Shown here: positions 9,835-19,100 of the stretch, piece after piece | Numbering within the stretch: position 1 is the first letter of the stretch | Layout: each line of letters starts with the position of its first letter | Origin: Gammaproteobacteria bacterium | GTDB lineage: Bacteria > Pseudomonadota > Gammaproteobacteria > SZUA-229 | DNA length: 64,000 bases | Assembly: GCA_013041745.1 (NCBI GenBank) | Contig: JABDRN010000049.1 | Span: 40,669-104,668, forward strand | Direction of reading: 5' to 3' | The notes under the pieces: generated by a model | The model's database searches: none | Told to the model about the DNA's origin: nothing | The model's input: only the letters and a program-made list of their open reading frames with translations | Translations under genes and position numbers: made by a program

Positions 9835-10440
9835 ATGACTAACCGCATAGAGGACATCCTGCACTTCTGGTTCGGTGCCTTTCCGACGCCGTATACTGCA
9901 GATGCGACCAAATATGACATGTGGTTTAAAAACGGTGCCGCTTACGACAGCGAGATCTTTATAAACTTTGGTGTCGATTATGACAGGGCGGTCAACGGCG
10001 AACTGGATCACTGGGTTGATTCTTATCGTGGTCGCCTGGCATTGATCATATTGCTGGACCAGTTTTCGCGCCATATCCATCGTGGTACGGCACAGGCGTT
10101 CTCGCAGGATGAAAAAGCGCAGGCACTATGCACCGATGGTATCGGTGCCGGGGATGATAGCAGGTGCCACGCCGTAGAGCGCAGTTTCTTTTATCTTCCG
10201 CTAGAGCACGCTGAAGATATCGAAAAACAGGAACTCAGTGTCAGGGCGTTTACGCAACTGGTCCAGGATGTGCCAGAGGAGTACCGCAAACCGTTCGAGT
10301 CAAGCCTGAGTTTTGCCAGGAGTCATCACTATGTGATCGAAAAATTCGGACGCTTCCCCGAGCTTAATGAAATACTTGAGCGCGACAGTACGGCAGAAGA
10401 AATCGAGTTTATCGCCAGCGGAAAGTATTCGTTTCTGTAA
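9835..10440 (+). CDS. DUF924 family protein
   Basis: 201 residues from the ATG at 9835 (a TTG sits one codon earlier). The motifs are those of the DUF924/YP_001165 family: DILHFWFG near the N-terminus, WF in KYDMWFKN, the central LALIILLDQFSRHIHRGTAQAF, and SFFYLPLEHAED. The fold is all-alpha and TPR-like, without a known reaction. It is convergent with fadD, the stop codons being only a few bases apart. I assign no function beyond the family. Confidence 0.85.
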   Translation: MTNRIEDILHFWFGAFPTPYTADATKYDMWFKNGAAYDSEIFINFGVDYDRAVNGELDHWVDSYRGRLALIILLDQFSRHIHRGTAQAFSQDEKAQALCTDGIGAGDDSRCHAVERSFFYLPLEHAEDIEKQELSVRAFTQLVQDVPEEYRKPFESSLSFARSHHYVIEKFGRFPELNEILERDSTAEEIEFIASGKYSFL

Positions 10441-10441
10441 C

Positions 10442-12118
10442 TCAGGTACCGGTAATATACTGTTCGCGTAGTTCACGCCGCAATATTTTACCGACATTGG
10501 TCTTCGGCAGCTCTTCGGTAAATACGATCGATTTAGGGATTTTGTAGCTGGTCAGGCTCTCACGGCAATATTCACGCAGAGCCTCTTCAGTCAATGCGTT
10601 ATCTTTTTTCACCACGACGGCCATCACCACTTCGCCACTGTGTTCATCAGGTTTTCCGATGACGCCGACCTCGAGTACTCCCGGGTGGGATGCGATAACA
10701 TCTTCGACCTCATTTGGGAACACATTGAATCCTGAGACCAGGATCATGTCTTTCTTACGGTCGACGATCTGGACAAAGCCGTCCTCATCCATGAAGCCGA
10801 TATCACCGGTATGTAACCAGCCATCATTGCTCAGGATGTTTGATGTCTCTTTCGGACGTTGCCAGTAACCCTGCATCACCTGCGGGCCGCGTACGCATAT
10901 CTCGCCATGTTCACCCAGTGCAACCTCGTTCCAGTCATCATCCTGCATGGAGACTTCTGTCGATGATATCGGCAGGCCTATCTTGCCGTTGAACTCTTTC
11001 AGGTCCATCGGATTTATGCAGGCAGCGGGCGAGGTCTCTGTCAGGCCATAGGCTTCGATCAGCGTGGTGCCGGTTATTTCCTTCCAGCGTTCTGCAACAC
11101 CGCGCTGTACCGCCATACCGCCACCGAGGGCAAACTGGAATTTAGAAAAATCGATGGTCTTAAAATCAGGGTCATTTAACAGGCCGTTGAACAAGGTATT
11201 GACGCCGGTGAGGACATTGAACTCGGTGGCTTTCAGTTCCTTGACGAAGCCTTTTATATCGCGAGGATTGGTGATCAGGTAATTGCACCAGCCATAACGC
11301 ATGAAGGTGAGGCAGTTCGCTGTCAGGGAAAAGATATGATACAGCGGCAGAGCAGTGATGATGGTGCCTTTATCATGGCCGATAAAATCGTCGATCCAGG
11401 CTGACGCCTGCAGCATATTGGCGACCATGTTCCTGTTGGTCAAAACAGCGCCTTTAGATACACCTGTGGTGCCACCGGTGTATTGTAAAAAAGCGATGTC
11501 CTGGTGATTGGTCTGAACTGTCTCGAAATGATGCTGAGCGCCGAGCTTCAATGCTTTGTTAAAGGGTACGGCATGTTCCAGGCGGAAAGCCGGTACCATT
11601 TTTTTGATATATTTGACAACGGTATTGATGATGAAACCTTTCAGCGGTGACAGCATGTCCCCCATCCTGGTGGTGATGACATGCTCTACCGGGGTTTCAT
11701 CGATGACCTCTTGCAGTACGTGTGCGAAATTCTCAACGATTATAATCGCCTTCGCGCCTGAGTCATTCAGCTGATGCTTCAGTTCACGGGTGGTGTAGAG
11801 AGGGTTGGTGTTGACTACTACCAGGCCGGCGCGAAGGATGCCGAATATCGCGATCGGATTCTGTAGCAGGTTAGGCATCATCACCGCGACACGATCGCCT
11901 TTTTCAAGGCCGAGTTCGTTTTTCAGGTATGAGCCTAGCTGCGCGGTATAGTTGTCTACTTCTTTATAAGATAGCGTAGTTCCGAAGTTAGTGTAGGCGA
12001 GCCGTTCACTGTACTTGGCGATGCTGGTGTCAAAGATGTCGGCGACAGAAGAGAACTCGTTTATATCGATCTCTTCTACTATTCCTTTAGGGTAACTTTT
12101 TAACCAGGGTTTCTGCAT
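10442..12118 (-). CDS. fadD: Long-chain fatty acyl-CoA synthetase
   Basis: 558 residues, adenylate-forming ligase that activates fatty acids to acyl-CoA at the inner membrane. The P-loop-like motif YTGGTTGVSKGAVLTNRN lies near 210-228, the TETSP motif in EAYGLTETSP is in place, and the C-terminal catalytic Lys is K544 in NVGKILRREL. Length and the N-terminus (LKSYPKGIVEEID) fit FadD rather than acetyl-CoA synthetase. It lies 80 bases downstream of dctM on the same strand with no visible terminator between, so it may be read from the TRAP operon. Confidence 0.93.
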   Translation of the reverse strand: MQKPWLKSYPKGIVEEIDINEFSSVADIFDTSIAKYSERLAYTNFGTTLSYKEVDNYTAQLGSYLKNELGLEKGDRVAVMMPNLLQNPIAIFGILRAGLVVVNTNPLYTTRELKHQLNDSGAKAIIIVENFAHVLQEVIDETPVEHVITTRMGDMLSPLKGFIINTVVKYIKKMVPAFRLEHAVPFNKALKLGAQHHFETVQTNHQDIAFLQYTGGTTGVSKGAVLTNRNMVANMLQASAWIDDFIGHDKGTIITALPLYHIFSLTANCLTFMRYGWCNYLITNPRDIKGFVKELKATEFNVLTGVNTLFNGLLNDPDFKTIDFSKFQFALGGGMAVQRGVAERWKEITGTTLIEAYGLTETSPAACINPMDLKEFNGKIGLPISSTEVSMQDDDWNEVALGEHGEICVRGPQVMQGYWQRPKETSNILSNDGWLHTGDIGFMDEDGFVQIVDRKKDMILVSGFNVFPNEVEDVIASHPGVLEVGVIGKPDEHSGEVVMAVVVKKDNALTEEALREYCRESLTSYKIPKSIVFTEELPKTNVGKILRRELREQYITGT

Positions 12119-12198
12119 CTCGTATCTCCGTACTAGTGACGATATGACAATTGGATAAGAATAACGCTATCAGTTCAACTTTTCATCATATTTATTCT

Positions 12199-13455
12199 TT
12201 ATTTCCACCACAATGAAAGTTCAGGAATATAAGTGATCATTAATAACCAGATGAGCATGATCAGCAGGTAGGGCAGGGTAGATTTGAATAGCGTGACGAT
12301 GGTTTTATTGAAGCGCTGGCTTGCGATAAACAGGTTGATGCCTACCGGAGGTGTCGAATAACCGATTTCGAGGTTGGCCAGAAAGATGATTCCGAGGTGT
12401 ATCGGATCGACACCATAACGGGATGCAAGCGGCAGTATCAGCGGTACCACGACGATGATTGCAGAGAAGATGTCCATCATGGCTCCGACCAGCAACAGGA
12501 ACAGGTTCAGCAGCAGTAAAAATTCAAGCGGGCTGGTGATGTGGTCCTCTATGGCCGCAAGTAACTTCATCGGCAGCTGTGCATCGATCATCAGGTTGGT
12601 CATACCGAGCGCGACCAGTAATATCGCCAGCAGGCTGCCGAACAGTACGCAGGTTTCAACCAGTAATCCGAAGAACTGCGTACGAAGATCGATCTCTCTA
12701 TAAATAAAGACTTCAACGATGATGACGTAGGCGGCGGTTACCGCCGCGGCCTCCATGATGGAGACGAAGCCACCGAATATGCCGATAACCACGCCAGCCG
12801 GCAAGAACAGGTCCCAGGCGCTTCCCTTTGCTGCTGTCAGCAGGGTGTTGATATCGAATTTATGTCTAACCACGTGGCTGCGATTACCGTGCACCATGCT
12901 GTAGGCCGAGAGCATAAGGATCAGCAGTACACCTGGAACGAGTCCGGCAAAAAACATTTTTTCGATACTGACCCCGGCGACGATACCGTAGACGAGGATG
13001 GCCAGGCTGGGCGGAAACAGTAAGCCCAACGAGCCTGACGTGGTGAGCAGGCCTAAGGAAAAGTTCTCTTTATAGCCCTCGCCCCTGAGGATAGGGTATA
13101 GCAGGCCACCGAGTGCGAGTATGGTTACGCCCGACGCACCTGAGAAGGTGGTAAAAAAAGCACAGGCGCCGATGGTAACGATGGCAAGACCGCCCGGCAT
13201 CCAGCCGAATGCGGCACGATAAAAATCGACCAGCCTGCGTGGTGCGCCACCGCTCGACATGAGAACACCGGCAAAAGTGAAAAGCGGGATGGCGATCATA
13301 TTAGGTGAGGCGGCAAGCCGGTGCATCTCTATGATGATGATATCGGGGCTGATGTCGGCACTGAAGCTGGCCAGGATGGCGCCTGCAGCGATTACCGTAA
13401 ACAGTGGTGCGCCGACCAATGCGATGACGATCAGTAGGATAGTGGCTGCAATCAT
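12199..13455 (-). CDS. dctM: TRAP transporter large permease (DctM)
   Basis: 418 residues, about 12 hydrophobic segments, IT superfamily. Family motifs include AIPLFTFAGVLMSSGG near 55-70, TTFSGASGVTILALGGLLYP near 105, and the C-terminal LEIGYSTPPVGINLF. It forms the ion-coupled translocation channel for the solute delivered by DctP. It overlaps dctQ by four bases (ATGA), showing translational coupling. The substrate cannot be read from the permease. Confidence 0.93.
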   Translation of the reverse strand: MIAATILLIVIALVGAPLFTVIAAGAILASFSADISPDIIIIEMHRLAASPNMIAIPLFTFAGVLMSSGGAPRRLVDFYRAAFGWMPGGLAIVTIGACAFFTTFSGASGVTILALGGLLYPILRGEGYKENFSLGLLTTSGSLGLLFPPSLAILVYGIVAGVSIEKMFFAGLVPGVLLILMLSAYSMVHGNRSHVVRHKFDINTLLTAAKGSAWDLFLPAGVVIGIFGGFVSIMEAAAVTAAYVIIVEVFIYREIDLRTQFFGLLVETCVLFGSLLAILLVALGMTNLMIDAQLPMKLLAAIEDHITSPLEFLLLLNLFLLLVGAMMDIFSAIIVVVPLILPLASRYGVDPIHLGIIFLANLEIGYSTPPVGINLFIASQRFNKTIVTLFKSTLPYLLIMLIWLLMITYIPELSLWWK

Positions 13456-13913
13456 GGGCGCGGCTTTTTAAAACAGATCAGCAGGAAGTGCAGGCTGAGA
13501 AGGCCAAAGCCAAACGGATAGATAAGGTTGAAAGGAAGTGCCCAGCGTTCATTAGCAGGTGCGTACTGCCACTCGTCCATAAAGAAGATACCGGCGTAGT
13601 AACTCATCATCAGGCAGACGATGGCAGAGAACAGGGACAGCGGGCAGCGCAGCAGTGATATCTGCCGTTCACTCATAATAACTGTCAGCGCATCTATCTT
13701 GATATGCCTCAGTTTTGAGGTGGCGAGAACAGCACCCATGGCACCGCAGATGATGAGCAGGTTGCGGTTGATGATCTCGATTTCTGCATAACCGAAGTCG
13801 AGTACGTTGCGGGTAAATATCTGAAACAGTGAAAGTGCCAGCAATAAAAACAGGCTGGCCGCTGCGATAATACTTTCAACTTTGACCAGGTTCTTTTCGA
13901 ATCTTTCAAGCAC
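13452..13913 (-). CDS. dctQ: TRAP transporter small permease (DctQ)
   Basis: 153 residues with four predicted membrane helices and the DctQ-type pattern SLFQIFTRN near the first helix and a WALPFNLIYPFGFGLLSLHFLL end. It is the accessory inner-membrane subunit pairing with DctM. It lies 27 bases downstream of dctP and overlaps dctM by four bases. Confidence 0.9.
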   Translation of the reverse strand: MLERFEKNLVKVESIIAAASLFLLLALSLFQIFTRNVLDFGYAEIEIINRNLLIICGAMGAVLATSKLRHIKIDALTVIMSERQISLLRCPLSLFSAIVCLMMSYYAGIFFMDEWQYAPANERWALPFNLIYPFGFGLLSLHFLLICFKKPRP

Positions 13914-13940
13914 TACTTTTCCTGGTGAAACTTTATGAGA

Positions 13941-15050
13941 TTACTCGGATTTGACGGGCGCTGCAGCCGGTTCATCGTTCGTTTCTGTTTCCTGCTTATG
14001 GCGATACGCTGCCAGCAACTCTTTTGTTTTGGCGAACATACTGGCAGGGATGTAATCAGTCTTTTCGAGATATGCGGCGGCATCGTCCCGCATCTTTAGC
14101 ATCTCAGCCATATCGACATCATCCCAGTCGAGCATAAATTTGATGCCGTTCTTCTCGAGAAGCCCGATACTCTTTATGTTGGCTTCTCGCGCATTGAGCC
14201 GGATATCATCAGCCATTTTTTTGCCTGTAGTTTTTAACAGTTGTTGCAGGTCAGCAGGCAGCTTGTCGTAGAAACGGTTGCTGACGATGACACCGCCGAT
14301 CGCATTGGTGAGTGGAATATGGCTGGCATACTTGAGTTTGGTATACCACTGCAGAGCGATAGCGCCGAAGGTTGAGGTATATACGGTATCGATACTACCG
14401 TGCTTTGCAGATAGCTGGGTATACACATCCATTATCGAAAGCGGTATCGGGTTGATGTCAGCCGCTTTGAAGAAGGCTTCGCCCAGCGGGTCGCCCTGCC
14501 ACAACCAGATGCGCTGTTGTTTTATGGCGTCGATCGAAGTCAGTGGTTGAGTCGAGAAAAAATGGATGAAGCCGACTTCCGGCCAGCCCAGCAGTTCAAA
14601 ACCGTTGCGGCGAAAACCGGTCTCCAGGTCAGGCATGAGCAACTCACGTACGTGATCAGACTCTTCGGTACTCTTGAACAGGAATGGCATCTCGAGGACA
14701 CGTGCCGGCGAGTAGATGCGACCGATGCCATAACCGGTGAACATGCCGCCATGCAGCTGACCTTTGCGTATCTTGCGCAGCACGTCTGGTTCGTCACCCA
14801 TGACGCCACCGGAATACATCTTGAATATTATTCGGCCCTGGCTTTTCTCCTCGACTTCTTTTACCCAGTCGTCCAGTAGTTTTGACCAGGCGGTGCCGGT
14901 CGGCATCAGGGTGGCAAACTTCAGAGTATAGACTTCTTCTGCTACGAGCGACTGGCTGCATACCAATAAAACGCCGGTGAAGATCAGCTGCAGCAGTTTT
15001 TTACTGGCTGACGGTGTCTTCATGTATGAACAGAGAAAATTTAAAACCAT
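13941..15050 (-). CDS. dctP: TRAP transporter solute-binding protein (DctP family)
   Basis: 369 residues with a Sec signal ending near SLVA|EEVYTLKF. The mature protein shows DctP-family features: LKFATLMPTGTAWSKLLDDWV at the start, the RKIRKGQLHGG motif, and FLFKSTEE. The ATG at 15050 has an AAGGAA Shine-Dalgarno; an ATG at 15023 has none, so the first is preferred although it overlaps tatT by ten bases. TatT-linked DctP proteins form a distinct clade thought to bind hydrophobic or lipid-like ligands. The C-terminal tail is Glu/Ala-rich and probably disordered. Confidence 0.9.
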   Translation of the reverse strand: MVLNFLCSYMKTPSASKKLLQLIFTGVLLVCSQSLVAEEVYTLKFATLMPTGTAWSKLLDDWVKEVEEKSQGRIIFKMYSGGVMGDEPDVLRKIRKGQLHGGMFTGYGIGRIYSPARVLEMPFLFKSTEESDHVRELLMPDLETGFRRNGFELLGWPEVGFIHFFSTQPLTSIDAIKQQRIWLWQGDPLGEAFFKAADINPIPLSIMDVYTQLSAKHGSIDTVYTSTFGAIALQWYTKLKYASHIPLTNAIGGVIVSNRFYDKLPADLQQLLKTTGKKMADDIRLNAREANIKSIGLLEKNGIKFMLDWDDVDMAEMLKMRDDAAAYLEKTDYIPASMFAKTKELLAAYRHKQETETNDEPAAAPVKSE

Positions 15051-15922
15051 TGACTTTCCTTGTTAAGTAATAGTTTTGCCTTGCGCTTGGATATCTGGTT
15101 CAGCATAGTGGCTTCAGGATACAGATCTTCTGGAGCGTCAATAATTTTAGTCAGGCGGTCGTGAAAGTCTTTTTGATCGAGTTTTTGCCGTGACAGGTAC
15201 TGTGCCTGTAATAGATCGGCAACCAGTAATTTGCCGTCGGTGATTTCTCTGGCTTTATCAAAATGCTGCTCAGACTTTTCGAAGTTGCCACCCAGTGTCG
15301 GCGCGCGTGATCCATAATATACGCCGAAGTACATATGAGCACTGCCGAAGTAAAAGGTCTCGTCCAGCTCGAGAACACGCTGCATCATGGCGGTGGGTTT
15401 CGGTAGTTGCATCAGCCTTTCTGTGTCATCACGGTTCAGATCGATTAATTTAGCCCAGTTCATCGCGGTCCAGAACAGGGTGGCGACTTCATCTTTACCG
15501 AGCTTCTGCAGCTGTTGTTCAAACTCAGCGAAGGATTGATTCTCAGGATCTTTCAAACCTTGTAATTGCAGAGCGATCAGGCCGTGGTCGAGGCCGCGCA
15601 GGTAGAACTTCTCTGCCCGATTGATATCGCTGTCTTCATTGAAGCCATAGGAGATACCGTAATAAGCCTGTGCAGCATAACTATGGAGCCGAGCATTTTC
15701 GGGATCAAGCTGGATCATGCCATTTAGCATGCTGATATTGGCAGGCAATGAATCTTCTGCAAGTTGCAGGTCGGGCTCCTGAAGCAGTGCATCCATACCG
15801 CCTTCGATCATCGGTAGCGAAGCGTCTACCATCATCTTATTCATCGAGCAGGCAGATAATGAAAGAAAGATCAGTAGACTGGTGAAGATTTTAATAGTCG
15901 GGGGTATGTGCATCGTTTTCAT
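15041..15922 (-). CDS. TatT-like TPR lipoprotein associated with a TRAP transporter
   Basis: 293 residues. A lipoprotein signal with lipobox LSAC (Cys25) is followed by an all-helical TPR-like body (NARLHSYAAQAYYGISYGFNE, FGVYYGSRAPTLGG). This matches the TatT (T-component, Treponema Tp0956-like) family, periplasmic lipoproteins that trimerise and dock DctP proteins. It is the first gene of the tatT-dctP-dctQ-dctM unit and overlaps dctP by ten bases. In the Treponema system the pore through TatT aligns with the DctP ligand cleft; a similar role is inferred here. Confidence 0.85.
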   Translation of the reverse strand: MKTMHIPPTIKIFTSLLIFLSLSACSMNKMMVDASLPMIEGGMDALLQEPDLQLAEDSLPANISMLNGMIQLDPENARLHSYAAQAYYGISYGFNEDSDINRAEKFYLRGLDHGLIALQLQGLKDPENQSFAEFEQQLQKLGKDEVATLFWTAMNWAKLIDLNRDDTERLMQLPKPTAMMQRVLELDETFYFGSAHMYFGVYYGSRAPTLGGNFEKSEQHFDKAREITDGKLLVADLLQAQYLSRQKLDQKDFHDRLTKIIDAPEDLYPEATMLNQISKRKAKLLLNKESQWF

Positions 15923-15996
15923 GTTTTATTATCATTTCATAGTGAAATGCCAGAAAAAACCATATATTACACGCGTTTATTGACTTAACAAAGTGT

Positions 15997-17226
15997 CTAG
16001 TAAAAAAACAGGTAACCGGCAAAAATAGCTGTGCTGATACCGGCGAGGTCGGCCAGCAGGGCACAGGCGAGGGCATGGCGAACTTTCTTGATACCGACGC
16101 TGCCAAAGTACACTGCAAGTACATAGAAGGTGGTCTCGGTACTGCCCTGCATGATCGCTGAAACCGTTGCGGCGAAGGAGTCGACGCCATGCGTATTCAT
16201 GGTCTCCAGCATCATGGCGCGCGCACCACTGCCGCTCAGCGGCTTCATGAATGCCGTCGGCAATGCCTGTACGAAGTCAGTATTGAAACCCAGCAGGGTA
16301 AACAGGTTAGAGAAGATGGCCAGCAGGCCATCGAGTACGCCACTGCTACGCAGCAGTCCTATAGCTACCAGCATGGCAAGCAGATATGGGATCAGCCGGA
16401 TAGCGATTTCAAATCCCTGTTTTGCGCCCTCGATGAAAGCATCATAGACATCGATTTTTTTATACCAGCCGGCGCCCAGGAAGAGCATGATGATACTGAA
16501 TAAAATAAAGTTGCCGAGCAGGCTTGAGGTCTGTGCCATCTGCTCGGCCGGCAATGACACGAGAGAACTGGCGAGCGCGGCGAGCAGGATGGCAAAGCCG
16601 GTAAAATAGAGTGCGATGGTCTTATCAAGCAGATTTATTTTCTGCACATAGGCCACAGCTAGCAGGCCGGTCAATGTTGAGGCGCAGGTTGCCATCAAGA
16701 TAGGCAGAAAAACAGCGGTCGGATCTGATGAGCCCTGCTGTGCGCGATACATAAATATAGTCACCGGTAATAATGTTACGGCAGAGGTATTGAGTACCAG
16801 GAACAGTATCTGGGCATTACTGGCGCTGTCTTTTTCAGGATTGAGTGCCTGTAGATCCTGCATAGCTTTCAGGCCCATCGGCGTGGCAGCATTATCCAGC
16901 CCCAGGATGTTGGCTGCGATATTCATGGTGATGCTGCCATGCGAGGGATGGTCTCTAGGGACGTCCGGCATCAGCTTTAAGAATAGTGGTTCCAGAAATC
17001 GCGACAATAGCTGTACCATGCCTGCCCGTTCGGCGATCTTGAAAAAACCTAACCACAGAGCAAGTACGCCGATCAGTCCGATAGCGATCTCGACACTGAG
17101 AGCGGCCATGTCAAAAGTGGACTGTATGAGTAAGGAAAAGATCTCGGCCTGACCATTGATCAGCCATTGATAGCAGGCACTGATAAATGAAACTGCAAAG
17201 AAAGCAAACCAGAGATGTGTCAGCAT
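15997..17226 (-). CDS. Nucleoside-recognition (Gate) membrane protein, SpmA-SpmB fusion type
   Basis: 409 residues, polytopic. Two Gate-domain halves are visible: an SpmA-like half (about 40-190, with LDNAATPMGLKAMQDLQ and FLVLNTSAVTLLP) and an SpmB-like half (about 230-405, with PYLLAMLVAIGLLRSSGVLDG and MKPLSGSGARAMMLE). In Bacillus these halves are separate proteins (SpmA and SpmB). In Gram-negative bacteria the fused protein is common and of unknown substrate; it is often called spore maturation or nucleoside recognition protein, which is only a family name. It is divergent from the lipoprotein gene at 17301. Confidence 0.82.
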   Translation of the reverse strand: MLTHLWFAFFAVSFISACYQWLINGQAEIFSLLIQSTFDMAALSVEIAIGLIGVLALWLGFFKIAERAGMVQLLSRFLEPLFLKLMPDVPRDHPSHGSITMNIAANILGLDNAATPMGLKAMQDLQALNPEKDSASNAQILFLVLNTSAVTLLPVTIFMYRAQQGSSDPTAVFLPILMATCASTLTGLLAVAYVQKINLLDKTIALYFTGFAILLAALASSLVSLPAEQMAQTSSLLGNFILFSIIMLFLGAGWYKKIDVYDAFIEGAKQGFEIAIRLIPYLLAMLVAIGLLRSSGVLDGLLAIFSNLFTLLGFNTDFVQALPTAFMKPLSGSGARAMMLETMNTHGVDSFAATVSAIMQGSTETTFYVLAVYFGSVGIKKVRHALACALLADLAGISTAIFAGYLFFY

Positions 17227-17300
17227 GATTTGTGGTCAGTGATTGTATATTGGTCAGGTTCGGTATTGACAGACGTTTTCGTTAGTCGGAGTATAAACAG

Positions 17301-17900
17301 ATGGCGGAGTTATATACAAACCTTAAATTTGATGCGTGCCTGATGGCGCTGCTGAGGCGACCATTTATCTTTCTGGCTGTGTTGTCGCTAGCAGCCTGTA
17401 GTGTAAATGATACAAAAGATGAAAATTCGACATTCTATGCGATCCCCGTTGGTTCTGTGTTGAAGCTCAACCAGGACGTGACTATTAATGCTAATCAGGT
17501 CGCGATTTATATACAGGATGGCCGTATCATGCCTTACCGGGAAGTAGAAAAATATTATCCAAACTGTAAGTTTGAGATATATGCCATCAGTGAACAGCCG
17601 AGGACGGTCAAAGCGGATGATTTCAAAATTGTTAAAGTACAGGATGAGATTGAGTCATCATCATTAAAAGAAAAGACACAGCTGGCGTCTCGTGGTGGCG
17701 TTTTCATGTTCGGCATGCTGGACAGGAGTAATGTCTTCAATTACGCCACCATGATGTATTTAGAATCTGATAGACAGAAAGACGTTTATCGAATGACCTG
17801 CCAGCATTGGGAAGATGTTCGCGATGACAGGCATCTATCGATAACGCAGATGCGCAAAGCGATGGGTGACGTTTTTACACTGGTGATAAACGGTGATTGA
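17301..17900 (+). CDS. Putative lipoprotein, family shared with the gene at 30609
   Basis: 199 residues. An N-terminal hydrophobic stretch ends in lipobox LAAC, so export as a lipoprotein is likely. The start may be ATG 17301 (GGAG nine bases upstream) or ATG 17343, which gives a tidier signal MALLRRPFIFLAVLSLAAC. The mature part has the pattern PVGSVLKLNQDVTINANQ, a central Cys in YYPNCKFEIY, and a late MTCQHW followed by a short LTLV-like strand. The same order appears in the protein at 30609-31064, so the two are paralogues. Function unknown. Confidence 0.6.
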   Translation: MAELYTNLKFDACLMALLRRPFIFLAVLSLAACSVNDTKDENSTFYAIPVGSVLKLNQDVTINANQVAIYIQDGRIMPYREVEKYYPNCKFEIYAISEQPRTVKADDFKIVKVQDEIESSSLKEKTQLASRGGVFMFGMLDRSNVFNYATMMYLESDRQKDVYRMTCQHWEDVRDDRHLSITQMRKAMGDVFTLVINGD

Positions 17901-17948
17901 CAGAAAGCACCGTGTTCTCTGTATAGCTATGGTATCAATTTACTTGCT

Positions 17949-18896
17949 TTAGTCTGTCAAAGTATCGAGCACAGCGGTCCAGGCCTTAGCGATGTTGTCA
18001 TGGTTGTAACCACCGCCGCCCATGGCGAGCAATTTACCGCCGCAGTAGCGTTCGGCAATCTCACTTAGACTTTTGGCAGCATGTGTGTGCGCTTTCTCAG
18101 AATATTCCATATCGGTGATAGGGTCCGCTGCTATGCTGTCAGCACCGCACTGGAATAATATGAATTGTGGCTGGTGTTTTTCCAGGAAGCTTTCTACATG
18201 TGACCACATCTTAAAGAACAGTTCGTCGTTTGACCTGGGCGGCATCGGGATATTCAGTTTTGTACCAGCCGCCGGACCTTTACCTGTTTCAGTGATGGCA
18301 CCGGTGCCTGGATACAGGAATCGGCCATCCTCGTGCATGTCGGCAAAGATCAATCGAGGATCATCTTCAAAACTGTAGAAAACGCCGTCACCATGATGGG
18401 CATCGATATCGACATAGGCGACGCGCTTCAGCTCGTACCTGTTGAGTAATATCTCGATGGCGATGCCGCAATCATTGACCACACAGAAGCCCGCTGCTGT
18501 ATCACGCCTGGCGTGATGCAGTCCGGCGATTGGCACGAAGGCGTGTTTGTAGTACCCGTTCATCAGCTGATCGATCGCATCGGCGACACTGCCTGCGACA
18601 TGGCGCACTGCTTCATACATGCCACTGAAAGCCGGGGTGTCGCCATTATCGAGATAACCGACGCCAAATTTGGACTGTTCGATCACCTTGTCGATATACT
18701 CGGCAGTATGAAATAGCTCCAGTGTCTCTCGTCCTGTGGTTACGGGTGTCAGTATATCTGTTTTTTTATCCAGCGCCTGCTCACGCAGGGCGCGCTCAAA
18801 CACATGGTGGCGCTGGGGGCCGAACGGGTGATCGTTACCAAAACCATAAGCGGCAAGTTTGTCGCCTAAATATACACAACAGGAATGTGAGGTCAT
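17949..18896 (-). CDS. Histone deacetylase-family amidohydrolase (AcuC/HDAC-like)
   Basis: 315 residues of arginase/deacetylase fold. The catalytic His pair H127-H128 (PIAGLHHARRD), zinc ligands D165 and H167 (YVDIDAHHGDGV) and D253 (FQCGADSIAADP), and the transition-state Tyr297 (GGGGY) are all present, so it should be active. Bacterial members deacetylate lysines (AcuC on acetyl-CoA synthetase), acetylpolyamines or other amides; the substrate cannot be told. It stands alone on the minus strand, convergent with the lipoprotein gene. Confidence 0.85.
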   Translation of the reverse strand: MTSHSCCVYLGDKLAAYGFGNDHPFGPQRHHVFERALREQALDKKTDILTPVTTGRETLELFHTAEYIDKVIEQSKFGVGYLDNGDTPAFSGMYEAVRHVAGSVADAIDQLMNGYYKHAFVPIAGLHHARRDTAAGFCVVNDCGIAIEILLNRYELKRVAYVDIDAHHGDGVFYSFEDDPRLIFADMHEDGRFLYPGTGAITETGKGPAAGTKLNIPMPPRSNDELFFKMWSHVESFLEKHQPQFILFQCGADSIAADPITDMEYSEKAHTHAAKSLSEIAERYCGGKLLAMGGGGYNHDNIAKAWTAVLDTLTD

Positions 18897-19100
18897 CGAT
18901 CGATTATTGGGCCTGGTTCATGGTTGTTCGTATTATACTGATAGTTATGGGTATTTTTAATGAATATTGTGTTTATTAATGGCTGCTGGCTTAGTGGCAT
19001 AAGTGTTGCATATCATATCAGGAATGACTTTTATCGTTATAAAACTTGTGCCAATAGTGTCCCGGATACTTGTTAACCTGCCAGTATGTATCGAAGATCA

